The notes below the pieces were generated by a model, which worked only from the letters and a program-made list of their open reading frames with translations, was not told where the DNA came from and searched no databases. From contig DEPX01000209.1 in the NCBI GenBank assembly GCA_002358975.1, positions 15,931-24,356 on the forward strand: 8,426 nucleotides of DNA. Reading direction: 5' to 3'. This DNA is from Micrococcaceae bacterium UBA3381. GTDB taxonomy: Bacteria > Actinomycetota > Actinomycetes > Actinomycetales > Micrococcaceae. The stretch's first letter is position 1; each line of letters opens with the position of its first letter. Positions 1 through 8,426 of the stretch are shown in pieces. The translations under genes were made by a program, and so were the position numbers.

Positions 1-675
1 CTCGACGGCCAGCAGCCGAACCGAAATTCTTATGTGATGGAGGATTTTTTCTGGATTCGACGGGGCTGGGATATCCCCGGCAAAAGGTTCTTTGTACAAA
101 GTGAAAACCGCGCCTGGGCGTTAGGCATCCAGCCCTATCACATGCACCCGATGTTGCCACCGCCCCAAGACATCACCGGCACCGTTATTAGAAGCGACGC
201 TTGGGGCTATCCAGTGGCAGATAACCGCCACGTAGTAATTACCTCTCACGATAATATCTACGATTTGGAGGACAAAGATCCCGCACTGTTGGAATATCTG
301 AGCGCAGCAAACGGGGACACCAGGGCGGTAGCAAAACGACCCGAAAGTGGGCTGTGGTACAGCCTGCATTTACGTCGACCCGCCCCGATCCTTGTCCAAC
401 CTGCCACTGATGAGGATCCGGGACCATTTCGATTTATTATCAATGAGTCTGAAGGCATCGCGGGCCCCGGCTGGATTACGATGCAACCCAAAATTGCCTT
501 TGCCACACCCCAGCTACTACTCAACGGGATAGATTGGTACGCCGTGAAATATGCTCTTGATAATATTCGGGTCCCGGCTCCATCACAGAAACCCAAGCTT
601 ACTCCCAGTGCGGTGGCTTCCTTGGATGCAACAGTAATCGCCGAATGGTTAGGAATGACCGACCAACGCGCGTGA
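1..675 (+). CDS. Unrecognised protein, 3' part only
   Basis: I do not recognise this family. The frame is open from base 1 to the TGA at 673-675, with no stop before the first possible start (GTG at 34, ATG at 37). No Shine-Dalgarno sequence precedes those codons, so the gene most likely begins outside the window and 1-675 encodes its last ~224 residues. The visible protein is soluble-looking: no transmembrane segment, many aromatic residues (MEDFFWIRRGW near the start), a proline-rich patch (MLPPPQD), and a middle part that looks beta-rich. The last ~40 residues contain a Pro/Lys-rich linker followed by a short helical tail ending EWLGMTDQRA. Codon use and GC match the genes up to ~7030. Its final 27 bases overlap the 3' end of the convergent monooxygenase gene. 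That it is a real gene rests on the long open frame, the plausible amino-acid composition and the lack of a better frame on either strand. Confidence 0.6.
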   Translation, partial: LDGQQPNRNSYVMEDFFWIRRGWDIPGKRFFVQSENRAWALGIQPYHMHPMLPPPQDITGTVIRSDAWGYPVADNRHVVITSHDNIYDLEDKDPALLEYLSAANGDTRAVAKRPESGLWYSLHLRRPAPILVQPATDEDPGPFRFIINESEGIAGPGWITMQPKIAFATPQLLLNGIDWYAVKYALDNIRVPAPSQKPKLTPSAVASLDATVIAEWLGMTDQRA

Positions 676-1818
676 AGGTCGAGCCCAACTATCCACCGGT
701 GGGACCACGCCGTTGATCTCATAATCCCCTAGCCCACGCAGTTTATAGTGCGCCGGGTTGTGACTGGCAAGTACTCGGGCATTACGCCAATGCCGGTCGA
801 AACCATGTTGTCGCTGTAAAATCGAAGCGCCACCAACTTCATAGACCAACTGAGTTGCCTCAAGTGCATGCTCGGAGACACTCACTGAGGTTGCTTGCAC
901 GTGTGATACTGCTGGTCCATAGACTTTCCAGTATGCGTCATCACCGGTCGACAACTGGGCTGCTTGCTGTAGGTAACGATCAAAATCTATAGCGGTAAGT
1001 TTAGCCAAATCTGCAGCCGCTTGAGCATGCACGGCTGCCCGCCCAACCACCTCTTGGACAAGTGGGTCATCTTTCGGGAATTCGGCGACCGCGTGCCCGT
1101 ATGTACGGGATCTGTTACGAACAAACTCGGCTGCATCACTCACCGCTGCAGCAGCAATACCGGCTTGGGCCGCTGAATGAATCAATAAGACCAATGCGTT
1201 GGTCAATAGGCCGGTTGCAGTATCGATCGTCATTTTGCGCTGCTCAGTTAGTGAGACATTTCGAAATTGCGTCGTGCCCGACCCCGTCAGTCGTTGACCA
1301 ATACCGTCCCAGTCATCAACTCGTTCCACGCCTGTGGCGTCAGTATCAATAACGTGAAAGTTCGGCAGGCCCTGTTCGTCACGCTCAGTGACGACGAACA
1401 TATAGTCGGCAAATAATGCCCCAGTGGTATAAATCTTGGTACCACTAAATGTTTCGCCGGCGGTCTGGCCACCACCCACCATGCCATTAGCAATGACGCG
1501 GCCACTTCCAATTTGGGTTAACCACCAATCACTAATCGATTGCGGGTTGAAAATATGCAACGGGGTAAACCCGAAATGGGCGTGTAAAATCTGTACAAGA
1601 TTTGAATCAGCCTTGGCCAACGGGATGAGTAATTCAATCAATTGTGCTATTGATATCCCTTGGCCCCCGTACACTGTCGGGGCCTGAAGTTTTGTGAAAC
1701 CGGTTTCCACTAACCATTGCACTTGTTCATATGGCAATGTGCGGTTGAGTTCTCTATCGATCGCACCAGCGGCAATACGGTCAAAAACGGGCTGAAATTC
1801 TTGAAGCAGGTCAGTCAT
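649..1818 (-). CDS. SfnB/DszC-like flavin-dependent monooxygenase (acyl-CoA dehydrogenase fold)
   Basis: A 389-residue cytoplasmic flavoprotein, full length for this family. The N-terminal helical part (about 1-110) includes APTVYGGQGIS and ILHAHFGFTPLH. A beta domain follows (about 110-200: NGMVGGGQ, FSGTKIYTTGALFADYMFV), then a C-terminal helical bundle. The C-terminal signature RHWRNAR (342-348) plus SHNPAHYK (352-359) is characteristic of the DszC/SfnB branch, whose members use reduced FMN from a partner reductase to oxygenate a substrate. Known members act on dibenzothiophene or in sulfur acquisition from sulfones; the substrate here cannot be read from sequence. No reductase or sulfur gene is visible nearby. 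A start 11 codons further upstream (1851) is possible, but ATG at 1818 is preferred because AGGTGG lies 7 bases before it and the extra residues (MHCIYSTGGCI) do not resemble the family. The stop falls inside the convergent upstream gene (27-base overlap). Fold and branch are fairly sure; the physiological role is inference. Confidence 0.85.
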   Translation of the reverse strand: MTDLLQEFQPVFDRIAAGAIDRELNRTLPYEQVQWLVETGFTKLQAPTVYGGQGISIAQLIELLIPLAKADSNLVQILHAHFGFTPLHIFNPQSISDWWLTQIGSGRVIANGMVGGGQTAGETFSGTKIYTTGALFADYMFVVTERDEQGLPNFHVIDTDATGVERVDDWDGIGQRLTGSGTTQFRNVSLTEQRKMTIDTATGLLTNALVLLIHSAAQAGIAAAAVSDAAEFVRNRSRTYGHAVAEFPKDDPLVQEVVGRAAVHAQAAADLAKLTAIDFDRYLQQAAQLSTGDDAYWKVYGPAVSHVQATSVSVSEHALEATQLVYEVGGASILQRQHGFDRHWRNARVLASHNPAHYKLRGLGDYEINGVVPPVDSWARPSRALVGHS

Positions 1819-1825
1819 TATGCAC

Positions 1826-1831
1826 CCACCT
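1826..1831 (-). promoter_or_regulatory. Ribosome binding site deciding the monooxygenase start
   Basis: On the minus strand AGGTGG lies 7 bases before the ATG at 1818. The longer alternative start at 1851 would place this site inside the coding sequence. Confidence 0.6.
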
Positions 1832-1930
1832 GTAGAGTATATGCAATGCAAAGTAATGGCTGATTTGACATAGTATTTTCCTTATACCGTGTGCATGTGT
1901 CACGGCGGGTTCAAATAGTAATTGCAGTAC

Positions 1931-1953
1931 TTGTCCACAGTTTTTCTGTGAAC
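1931..1953 (+). promoter_or_regulatory. DnaA-box-like nonamer overlapping an inverted repeat
   Basis: TTGTCCACA at 1931-1939 is identical to the actinobacterial DnaA-box consensus as I know it. It overlaps a hairpin-like inverted repeat: CACAG (1936-1940), a TTTTT spacer, and CTGTG (1946-1950), extended by two more pairs outside one mismatch (1933-1953). It could be an operator for the monooxygenase gene, a single DnaA site, or chance. There is no cluster of boxes, so this is not an origin. Confidence 0.25.
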
Positions 1954-2080
1954 CGAATCGTCATCTGGGGCACCCCACTACATGCCGAGGGTTGCCGTCC
2001 AATTAGCCAGAGCTTTGCATTGGATCTCGTGATTCCTGATTGTCTAGATAACCATATTTTTGGTGGCGGGAAAAGAGCGC

Positions 2081-2098
2081 CCGTCATATGGCCGTCAT
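2081..2098 (+). promoter_or_regulatory. Direct repeat CCGTCAT-N4-CCGTCAT, candidate regulator site
   Basis: CCGTCAT occurs at 2081-2087 and again at 2092-2098, 11 bases start to start, which is one helical turn. This spacing is common for dimeric response regulators binding on one DNA face. It lies about 110 bases upstream of the histidine kinase start, so autoregulation by the downstream response regulator is a reasonable but untested reading. Confidence 0.25.
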
Positions 2099-2206
2099 CT
2101 TCGTGGTCCGTTTTGGCATAGTGCCGCTGTTGTGCGCCACTACCTATCTGGTGCTAACTAGACTTGTGTGGTGTCAAGGCCATTTTTACTCGATTAAGGC
2201 TATTAG

Positions 2207-3487
2207 ATGATGTCCAAACCTTCCGCTGAAGTCCCGGTGATCGAAAATTCCGGGCAGTTTGTTCGTCAATTACCCGAAGATTGGTTGCGCACTGACACGA
2301 TCCTGGCGATAGTTGTAGCTTTTGTATCGGTGTTGAGCCTGCAGGCGCTGCGCTTGACCAGTTTGTATGAGCAGACCGGTGTCAGCATCGTCACCGCACA
2401 AATTTTTTCATTATGCATTTCGGCCATGCTGGTATTTTACCGTCGCTACCCGGTAACCATTGCTGGATTATTTACCATCCTGATCATTATCGGGTCATTT
2501 ACCGCAGCATCTGAATTTTACTCTGTGCTCTTCGTTGGATTCATGACGATCTATTCGGTGGGCGCGTGGGTGTCGAATAGACGCTTGGCATTTTGGGTGC
2601 GTTTTATTGTGGTGGCGGCGCAATTGACTGGCACGCTGGTCGTGGTGATGTTAGATAATGGCACCGAACAGCTTACCGAAGAGGCTCTGGCTGACATTGA
2701 TCCCGGTGAGCTGCTCTACTATCTGTCAACCAGTCTGATCTTATCCTTCGGGTACTATCTATCGGCTTGTTATTTCGGTGGACAAGCTTGGCATCGGGCC
2801 AAACAGCGCTGGAAGCTGCAGCAGGCCCACGATAAATTAGCTGCCGCTAATCAGAAAGTTGCGGCAGCAGCAGTACATGCCGAACGCATGCATATCGCTC
2901 GGGAACTCCACGATATCGTTGCCCACCACGTCACTGTTATGGGGGTACATGCCTCTGCGGCACGACGTTTACTTGAGGCTGACAGGCCAACTCCGGCGGT
3001 CATCGACCAGCTGGGTCACATCGAATCGTCGTCAAAACAAGCGGTTCAAGAACTACAAACTATGGTGTATACGCTGCGTGACCAGGACGAATCAACCGAA
3101 CCATTACCTGATCTTGATCAATTACCTCAACTGGTGGCCCATGCAAATTCAACGAAGCAAACGGTCACGTTAGAGGTGACCGGGGAGCCTAGACAGGTGT
3201 CGTCCGCCACTGCCCTCACCCTGTACCGCACCGCCCAGGAAGCACTGTCGAACACCCGCAAACACGCCGGCACCAACATAGCTGTGCACGTCCGGTTGCA
3301 TTATGATCAGCACGAAGTGACGCTTTCGGTGACGGATAATGGTACAGCTTATGAGCCTGTCCTTTCCGGTACCGGCACGGGATTGCAGGGTATGCAAGAA
3401 CGCGTGCAGGCGGTCAATGGCACACTAGAATATGGGCCGCGCACACCGTATGGCTGGAAGGTCATCGCTTGTGTGCCCCTACTGTAA
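2207..3487 (+). CDS. Membrane histidine kinase, NarL/DesK type (HisKA_3)
   Basis: Sensor kinase of a two-component system, 426 residues, anchored in the cytoplasmic membrane. The N-terminal half has about six hydrophobic segments (roughly 31-50, 62-79, 83-100, 105-121, 130-149, 169-190) with short loops, so there is no large external sensor domain and the signal is probably sensed in or at the membrane. A helical linker (195-225) leads to the dimerisation/phosphoacceptor region ARELHDIVAHHVTVM, with His235 as the expected phosphorylated residue. The HATPase_c domain follows: N-box RTAQEALSNTRKHA (341-354), DNG (377-379) and the glycine-rich GTGTGLQGMQERV (388-400). The first ATG is preceded by AAGG 7 bases upstream; a second ATG follows immediately, so the start is uncertain by one codon. 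The response regulator begins 16 bases after the stop, so the two are almost certainly an operon and a cognate pair. The stimulus is unknown. Confidence 0.93.
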   Translation: MMSKPSAEVPVIENSGQFVRQLPEDWLRTDTILAIVVAFVSVLSLQALRLTSLYEQTGVSIVTAQIFSLCISAMLVFYRRYPVTIAGLFTILIIIGSFTAASEFYSVLFVGFMTIYSVGAWVSNRRLAFWVRFIVVAAQLTGTLVVVMLDNGTEQLTEEALADIDPGELLYYLSTSLILSFGYYLSACYFGGQAWHRAKQRWKLQQAHDKLAAANQKVAAAAVHAERMHIARELHDIVAHHVTVMGVHASAARRLLEADRPTPAVIDQLGHIESSSKQAVQELQTMVYTLRDQDESTEPLPDLDQLPQLVAHANSTKQTVTLEVTGEPRQVSSATALTLYRTAQEALSNTRKHAGTNIAVHVRLHYDQHEVTLSVTDNGTAYEPVLSGTGTGLQGMQERVQAVNGTLEYGPRTPYGWKVIACVPLL

Positions 3488-3503
3488 TGATGGAAAGCTG
3501 ACA

Positions 3504-4187
3504 ATGTCTGATCACACTATTCGGGTTCTGCTTGTTGATGACCAGCCAATGTTGCGCACCGGTTTAGCCACCGTGTTATCTACTGAACCAGACCTCGAAG
3601 TTGTCGGCGAAGCCTCAAACGGGCATGAAGCCATCGAGAAAGTCGCCCAACTGGCACCAGATGTGGTCTGTATGGACGTCCAAATGCCAGATATGGATGG
3701 TATTGAGGCCACCCGTGCGCTGGTTGAAGCACACACCCGTGCGGCGATACTTATTTTGACGACGTTCAACCGCGACGATTTTTTGTTTCAAACTCTGCGC
3801 GCTGGAGCGTCAGGTTTTCTGTTGAAAACTGCCGGGCCAGAACAGTTAATCCAGGCGATCAAAGTGGTGGCCTCCGGAGAATCCTTATTGGCACCCGAAG
3901 TGACCGGCCGGGTCTTAGATCGTGTGTTCAATCCACCGGCAACCCCAACAACGCCAGTAGAGAGGCCAGAACCGAGTCTGCCAGTGGGTTTAACCCGGCG
4001 CGAGGACGAAATTTTAGGCATGCTGGTCAAAGGCAAATCCAATGCCGATATTGCCGATGCCCTGTTCGTGGGGCCGGCTACGGTCAAAACCCATGTGTCG
4101 AATATTTTGATGAAACTTGACGTCAAGGACCGCATTCATGCGGTGATATGGGCATATGAGCACGGTTACGTGGACAGCGGAGACTAA
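3504..4187 (+). CDS. LuxR/NarL-family response regulator
   Basis: DNA-binding partner of the upstream kinase, 227 residues, normal for the family. Receiver domain about 5-122: acidic pair Asp12/Asp13 (LLVDDQ), phosphoacceptor Asp58 (VVCMDVQMPDMDG), the switch Thr pair 86-87 (ILTTF) and the conserved Lys108 (FLLKTA). A Pro/Thr-rich linker (about 143-160) leads to the LuxR-type helix-turn-helix (163-221): LTRREDEIL, GKSNADIADALFVGPATVKTHVSNILMKL. All key residues are present, so it should be phosphorylatable and bind DNA as a dimer. ATG at 3504 was chosen because GGAAAG lies 6 bases upstream and the family N-terminus (IRVLLVDDQ) starts at residue 6; a longer frame from 3432 would overlap the kinase and add 24 unrelated residues. 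The 61-base gap to the convergent exporter gene holds no clear terminator hairpin. Its targets are unknown; the adjacent exporter or its own operon are candidates. Confidence 0.95.
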   Translation: MSDHTIRVLLVDDQPMLRTGLATVLSTEPDLEVVGEASNGHEAIEKVAQLAPDVVCMDVQMPDMDGIEATRALVEAHTRAAILILTTFNRDDFLFQTLRAGASGFLLKTAGPEQLIQAIKVVASGESLLAPEVTGRVLDRVFNPPATPTTPVERPEPSLPVGLTRREDEILGMLVKGKSNADIADALFVGPATVKTHVSNILMKLDVKDRIHAVIWAYEHGYVDSGD

Positions 4188-4248
4188 ACTATTCCTTCTG
4201 ATTCTGGAGATGACGGATCCAGCTAAGCCCAAATTTAGAGCAAGCCGT

Positions 4249-5619
4249 TTAGCGACGGCGGTGCCCCACGGCGAGCGCAACAGCACCGAGCAGGCACATC
4301 CCAGCTGCAATAAGGTAGCTGGTGCGAAACGCCGCGAAGCTGGTGGCCCCGGAAGCCAAAGGCATCGCACCCAATACCAGGGTGCTGGTCTGACCGCCGA
4401 TCCCACCTGCGAGACGCCGAACGGTGCTGTTGACTGACGACGATTCGGCTGCAATGTTTGCATCGACTCCTTGCGTCGCCGTTGCACTACTAGACTGCAT
4501 TGCCATCCCCACACCGAGACCAAATAACAAAAAGCCACAGATAACTCCGATCAAACTGTTCGGAACATACGCCAGAGTGATCAACCCTGCTGCGGCAACT
4601 ACCAATCCAGTGCTAAAAATCAGCCACGGTGGCACGTTCACCAAGCCGGCAACCGAACTCATCGTCGTCTGTCCAATGGCCAGCACCAGCATCAATAAGC
4701 CAATTGCGGCGCTTTGCAGGTTCAGCCCGTAACCATTGTCAGCAGCTCGAGCGAATTTCGGGATCAGGAGGTAGCTGCTGAACAGTGCCCAGCCCAGACC
4801 GATGGTCGCTAAATTCGCCACCACCACAGTCTGTTCACGAAAGATTCGCAAATCAATCAGCGGACGCTGGGCACGGCGTTCGTGCCAGGTCCAGCACACA
4901 GCTGCAACTACCGCGCCAATAAGCAAACCTAGGGTTAGCGGTGAAGACCATCCCGACGAGGTGGACAATGTCAGTCCGGCAAGAAGCGCAATGGCAGCGA
5001 CAGCAAGCATCAGGGTGCCCACTGTGTCGTAGCCACCATGGGGGCTGTGCTTGGTCTCGGCTATCCAACGAAGAATCGCCAACATCGCTGCAGCCACCAA
5101 TACCGCACCAAGCCCAAAAATCAAACGCCACGAAGCATATTGAGCCAAGACGCCGCCGATGACGAAACCCAGCCCAGTACCGGCACCGAATGCTGCCGCC
5201 AGAAAAGACAGCGAGCGGGTCTGGTGTGCTTGTGGCAAGTGGGCTCGTGCCAGTGCCAAAGCCAAGGGATATACTGCCCCACCGATGCCTTGAATTGCCC
5301 GGAATATCAACAGCACAGCGATATTTGGTGATAAAGCGGCACCGATGGAAGAAACCATAAAGATGGCTAGCCCGATAAGCAGCATCTTTCGTTCCCCATA
5401 GAGCTCGGCAAGACGGCCAAGGGCCGGGGTGGCCACCGTGGCGATCATCAGATAGACGGTGACTAACCATGCTGACCAGGCTTGGCTGGCCCGCAGAGAT
5501 TGTTCGACGTCGTGAATCGCAGGAACAATGGCGGTCTGTTGCACCGCAAACCCGACCACCGCGATCGCCAAGGCCGAAAGTGTCAGCCGGGACGAGACAT
5601 TCCAGGTGCTTTGGGTCAT
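4249..5619 (-). CDS. Major facilitator superfamily exporter, DHA2 (EmrB/QacA-like)
   Basis: Integral membrane protein of 456 residues, predicted to export a small molecule, probably a drug or toxic metabolite, in exchange for protons. Hydrophobic segments run nearly continuously along the protein and fit 12 to 14 transmembrane helices. Recognisable motifs are motif A in the loop between helices 2 and 3 (GRLAELYGERK, 68-78), FRAIQGIGGA (106-115), a degenerate antiporter motif C (GAGTGLGFVIGG, 145-156) and the following SWRLIF. In motif C the usual Gly-Pro pair is Leu-Gly, so the antiporter signature is imperfect. ATG at 5619 is preceded by a purine-rich GGGAAGAG stretch at suitable distance. 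The gene converges on the response regulator and diverges from purS, so it is probably transcribed alone. The two-component pair next door could regulate it, but only position suggests this. The family is certain; the substrate cannot be named. Confidence 0.9.
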   Translation of the reverse strand: MTQSTWNVSSRLTLSALAIAVVGFAVQQTAIVPAIHDVEQSLRASQAWSAWLVTVYLMIATVATPALGRLAELYGERKMLLIGLAIFMVSSIGAALSPNIAVLLIFRAIQGIGGAVYPLALALARAHLPQAHQTRSLSFLAAAFGAGTGLGFVIGGVLAQYASWRLIFGLGAVLVAAAMLAILRWIAETKHSPHGGYDTVGTLMLAVAAIALLAGLTLSTSSGWSSPLTLGLLIGAVVAAVCWTWHERRAQRPLIDLRIFREQTVVVANLATIGLGWALFSSYLLIPKFARAADNGYGLNLQSAAIGLLMLVLAIGQTTMSSVAGLVNVPPWLIFSTGLVVAAAGLITLAYVPNSLIGVICGFLLFGLGVGMAMQSSSATATQGVDANIAAESSSVNSTVRRLAGGIGGQTSTLVLGAMPLASGATSFAAFRTSYLIAAGMCLLGAVALAVGHRRR

Positions 5620-5653
5620 AGCAATCTCTTCCCATGTTAGCCATCTGGGTAAT

Positions 5654-5669
5654 CAGCACAATGCTGTGC
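5654..5669. promoter_or_regulatory. Overlapping inverted repeats upstream of the exporter gene
   Basis: CAGCA-CAA-TGCTG (5654-5666) and the overlapping GCACA-ATGC-TGTGC (5656-5669) lie 35 to 50 bases upstream of the exporter start, in the region shared with the purS promoter. Their size and position suit a small operator of the TetR/MarR kind, but no regulator gene is adjacent, and short palindromes also arise by chance. Confidence 0.25.
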
Positions 5670-5730
5670 CGAATATTTTCTGGCTCGCAGGTTGTTTCGA
5701 CCTATTGGGTTTTAGCGTCAGGATATTCGA

Positions 5731-5736
5731 TAAAAT
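5731..5736 (+). promoter_or_regulatory. Candidate -10 hexamer of the purSQL promoter
   Basis: TAAAAT matches the bacterial -10 consensus at five of six positions and sits 40 bases before the purS ATG, which would give a leader of about 33 bases. The upstream -35 is weak (TTGGGT at 5705-5710 is 20 bases away, too far for the usual spacing). No riboswitch-like structure is apparent in the short leader. Confidence 0.4.
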
Positions 5737-5775
5737 CGTGGGTGCCCATTGGTAGATTCCAGATCAGGAGCAATC

Positions 5776-6024
5776 ATGCCCACTATCGTCGTTGATGTCA
5801 TGCCGAAGCCTGAAGTGCTTGACCCACAGGGAAAAGCCATCGATGCTCGGCTGCCCGAGTTAGGTTTCCGCGAGTTTTCTCAGGTCCGACAAGGAAAACG
5901 TTTCGAGATCACCGTTGCAGGTGAAGCGACCGCGGATGTTCTGGATCGTGCCAAAGCCCTGGCTGGCCAACTGTTAGCAAACCCTTCAACCGAATATATT
6001 GCCAATGTTGAGGTGGCTAAATGA
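5776..6024 (+). CDS. purS: FGAM synthase subunit PurS
   Basis: Small subunit of the three-part phosphoribosylformylglycinamidine synthase, 82 residues, the usual length. PurS dimers bridge the glutaminase PurQ and the synthetase PurL and help channel ammonia. The family pattern is clear: VVDVMPKPEVLDPQGKAI at residues 5-22, LGFREFSQVRQGKRFEI in the middle, and LLANPSTEY near the end. The start at 5776 has an excellent AGGAG 5 bases upstream; an in-frame ATG at 5749 would add nine residues not seen in the family. Its TGA overlaps the purQ ATG (ATGA), so the two are translationally coupled. It is the first gene of the operon and follows the likely promoter at 5731. The NPSTEY stretch, usually more hydrophobic (NPVIE-like), is a small deviation in a part that otherwise fits well. 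Confidence 0.95.
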   Translation: MPTIVVDVMPKPEVLDPQGKAIDARLPELGFREFSQVRQGKRFEITVAGEATADVLDRAKALAGQLLANPSTEYIANVEVAK

Positions 6025-6750
6025 GCACACCAAAAATTGGCGTCGTCATGTTCGACGCGGCCACCGATGCCCCCTCGGTACTTCGGGCCATTGATTTAGC
6101 CGGCGGAACCCAGGTGAAATTACATCCTAAAACCACGGTGGCACCAGATTTAGCAGACCTATCGCTGGTCATACTACCGGGCGGATTCTCCTATGGTGAC
6201 TATCTGCGTGCCGGTGCGCTGGCGGCAACACAACCCATTATGCGGGTTTTACAGGATGCAGTAGACGCCGGGGAGCTGACGCTTATCGGCTTGGGCAATG
6301 GTTTCCAAGTCCTTACTGAAGCTAATTTATTGCCCGGTGGGTTTATTGCCAACGCCTCGCCGGGTTATCACCACAGCGAAGTAGAGTATGTCATCGAAGA
6401 TAATTCGACGGCGATCACTAGCGCCTATGAGCCTGGCGAACACATTCGCTTGGTTCATAAGGGCGCTTACGCCCAGTACACAGCCACCGAAGATGAACTT
6501 GCCAGGCTGGAACACTCCGGCAACGTGATTATGCGAACCACAACTTCCAACACGGATTCGGTGAATAATATTGCCGGGATCAGCTCCGATAATGGATTGG
6601 TGCTGGGTTTGATGGCCAGCCCAGAGTATGCCATCGAGGCCGGTTTTGGTACTGATCATGCCGATGGCCCCGGCCTCGGTGTGGATGGTCAGGGACTGTT
6701 TGTCTCGGTTGTGCGGGCTGCTCGTGCTGCCAAGGGTGAAGGAGTTTTCA

Positions 6751-6758
<8 letters not shown>
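6021..6758 (+). CDS. purQ: PurQ homologue lacking the catalytic Cys and His (pseudo-glutaminase)
   Basis: By position and sequence this is the glutamine amidotransferase subunit of FGAM synthase, a class I (triad) glutaminase that normally makes ammonia from glutamine for PurL. The 245 residues keep the fold: IGVVMF at 6-11, the oxyanion-strand motif LPGGFSYGDYLRAGA (52-66), NGFQVLTEANLLPGG (93-107), NNIAGIS (182-188) and VLGLM (194-198). The nucleophile Cys of the family motif GICNGFQ is Gly92 (GLGNGFQ, codon GGC at 6294-6296). The catalytic His of PHPE is Ser200 (ASPE, codon AGC at 6618-6620), while Glu202 remains. The N-terminal FPGSN-like motif is also altered (FDAATD). Glutaminase activity is therefore not expected. 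The ORF is intact, overlaps purS by 4 bases and purL by 8, and carries the purL ribosome binding site near its end, so it is probably expressed, perhaps as a structural subunit. Alternatives are recent loss of function with another purQ elsewhere, or ammonia-dependent FGAM synthesis. Confidence 0.9.

Positions 6759-8426
<1,668 letters not shown>

Larger units (their letters stand above)
1819..2206. other. Divergent intergenic region without a gene
   Basis: This 388-base stretch separates the divergently transcribed monooxygenase and histidine kinase genes and should carry both promoters. I see no convincing protein gene: the 76-codon frame at 1891-2121 has no ribosome binding site and a composition unlike a protein. 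It holds a TTGACA hexamer at 1865-1870 without a properly spaced -10, a DnaA-box-like nonamer overlapping an inverted repeat (1931-1953), a helically phased direct repeat (2081-2098), and a short GGCA-TAG-TGCC palindrome (2115-2125). No clear -35/-10 pair could be assigned for either gene. Confidence 0.6.

Noticed and set aside
1865..1888. TTGACA followed by TATACC as a promoter
   Set aside because: The spacing is only 12 bases, too short for a standard sigma-70-type promoter, and the downstream gene is far away.
1891..2121. 76-codon plus-strand frame in the intergenic region
   Set aside because: No ribosome binding site, no recognisable motif, and the translation is not protein-like; it lies where promoters are expected.
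4188..4248. Shared terminator between the regulator and exporter genes
   Set aside because: Only a weak, bulged GCTAA/TTAGAGC pairing without a T-tract; not enough to call a terminator.
4014..4538. 174-codon minus-strand frame spanning the regulator/exporter junction
   Set aside because: Overlaps the ends of two confident genes and shows no family resemblance.
4853..5659. 268-codon minus-strand frame beginning upstream of the exporter start
   Set aside because: It runs in another frame of the exporter gene, which has clear transporter motifs; the translation is rich in Cys, Trp, His and Arg, as expected for a shadow frame.
6290..6626. Sequencing error as the cause of the missing PurQ residues
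   Set aside because: The changes are substitutions at several separate conserved motifs in an intact frame, not indels or one isolated base, so error alone is unlikely; read support was not available to me.

Overview
The window reads as a contig from an actinobacterium, most likely a member of the Micrococcales. PurS, PurQ and PurL all look like Micrococcales proteins, and the PurQ tail (EAGFG followed by a Gly/Asp-rich stretch) is typical of that order. From base 1 to about 7030 the DNA has moderate GC, roughly half by eye, with mixed third positions and TTA codons in use. From about 7040 to the end it is very GC-rich with almost only G or C at third positions. The change happens inside purL and does not break the reading frame.

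Layout: (1) 1-675, the 3' part of an unrecognised plus-strand gene that enters from outside the window. (2) 649-1818, minus strand, a flavin-dependent monooxygenase of the acyl-CoA dehydrogenase fold (SfnB/DszC-like), whose 3' end overlaps gene 1 tail to tail. (3) 1819-2206, a divergent intergenic region with two regulatory-looking motifs. (4) 2207-4187, a two-component system: a NarL/DesK-type membrane histidine kinase and its LuxR-type response regulator, 16 bases apart. (5) 4249-5619, minus strand, a DHA2-type major facilitator exporter, convergent with the regulator. (6) 5620-5775, a divergent promoter region with an inverted repeat and a good -10 hexamer. (7) 5776 to the end, the purS-purQ-purL operon for formylglycinamidine ribonucleotide (FGAM) synthase, step 4 of purine synthesis, with purL cut by the window end.

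The genes form three functional blocks. The monooxygenase may serve sulfur scavenging or another oxidation. The kinase and regulator form one signalling pair that may control the neighbouring exporter, judged only from position. The pur genes are translationally linked: ATGA overlap for purS/purQ, and an 8-base overlap for purQ/purL with the purL ribosome binding site inside purQ.

Two observations stand out. First, PurQ lacks its catalytic Cys (Gly at residue 92) and its catalytic His (Ser at residue 200), although the ORF is intact and the operon layout is preserved. It looks like a pseudo-glutaminase kept as a structural subunit. Second, purL is a mosaic: the first ~92 codons match the local composition, and everything after comes from a much GC-richer genome. 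The join sits next to one of the most conserved stretches of the gene, so it is either a homologous recombination event or a chimeric assembly.
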